Source: Herpetosiphonaceae bacterium
Lineage (GTDB): Bacteria > Chloroflexota > Chloroflexia > Chloroflexales > Kallotenuaceae
Length of the DNA: 6,397 bases
Assembly: GCA_030147335.1 (NCBI GenBank)
Contig: JASKZZ010000478.1
Location: forward strand, 1-6,397
Direction: 5' to 3'
Part shown: in pieces, positions 6,397 through 6,397 of the stretch
Numbering within the stretch: position 1 is the first letter of the stretch
Layout of the letters: each line of letters opens with the position of its first letter
Notes under the pieces: generated by a model
Seen by the model: only the letters and a program-made list of their open reading frames with translations
What the model was told of the DNA's origin: nothing
Database searches by the model: none
Program-made: the position numbers and the translations under genes

Positions 6397-6397
6397 A

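Overview
The window reads as a bacterial hemicellulose/xylose utilisation cluster. Four genes lie head to tail on the + strand: the 3' part of a GH1 beta-glycosidase (2-661), xylose isomerase xylA (865-2022), xylulokinase xylB (2140-3651) and a GH3 beta-glycosidase, probably a beta-xylosidase (3705-6089). A fifth gene, only its C-terminal 77 codons visible, converges on them from the right on the - strand (6163-6396) and runs off the window edge.

The genes fit one catabolic route. GH1 and GH3 enzymes without visible export signals would hydrolyse imported oligosaccharides to xylose and/or glucose. XylA turns D-xylose into D-xylulose, and XylB phosphorylates it to D-xylulose 5-phosphate for the pentose phosphate pathway. 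No transporter, sugar-binding protein or regulator is in view; these may lie outside the window.

Layout of the non-coding parts: 662-864 (203 bp) holds two hairpins and the xylA ribosome-binding site. 2023-2139 (117 bp) holds a weak hairpin followed by a T7 run, then the xylB ribosome-binding site. 3652-3704 (53 bp) holds only a strong ribosome-binding site for the GH3 gene. 6090-6162 ends in a perfect 16-bp inverted repeat placed exactly between the convergent genes.

Organism: base composition looks moderate (roughly mid-50s % GC by eye), ribosome-binding sites are AGGAGG-like, and XylA and the GH3 enzyme resemble actinobacterial-type proteins. Codon use is more mixed than in a high-GC actinomycete. 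A Chloroflexota-like bacterium would fit, but this is inference and not proven. I see no mobile elements, RNA genes, CRISPR arrays or clear sign of a novel system. The points most worth a second look are the partial minus-strand gene, which I could not identify, and the intergenic hairpins.
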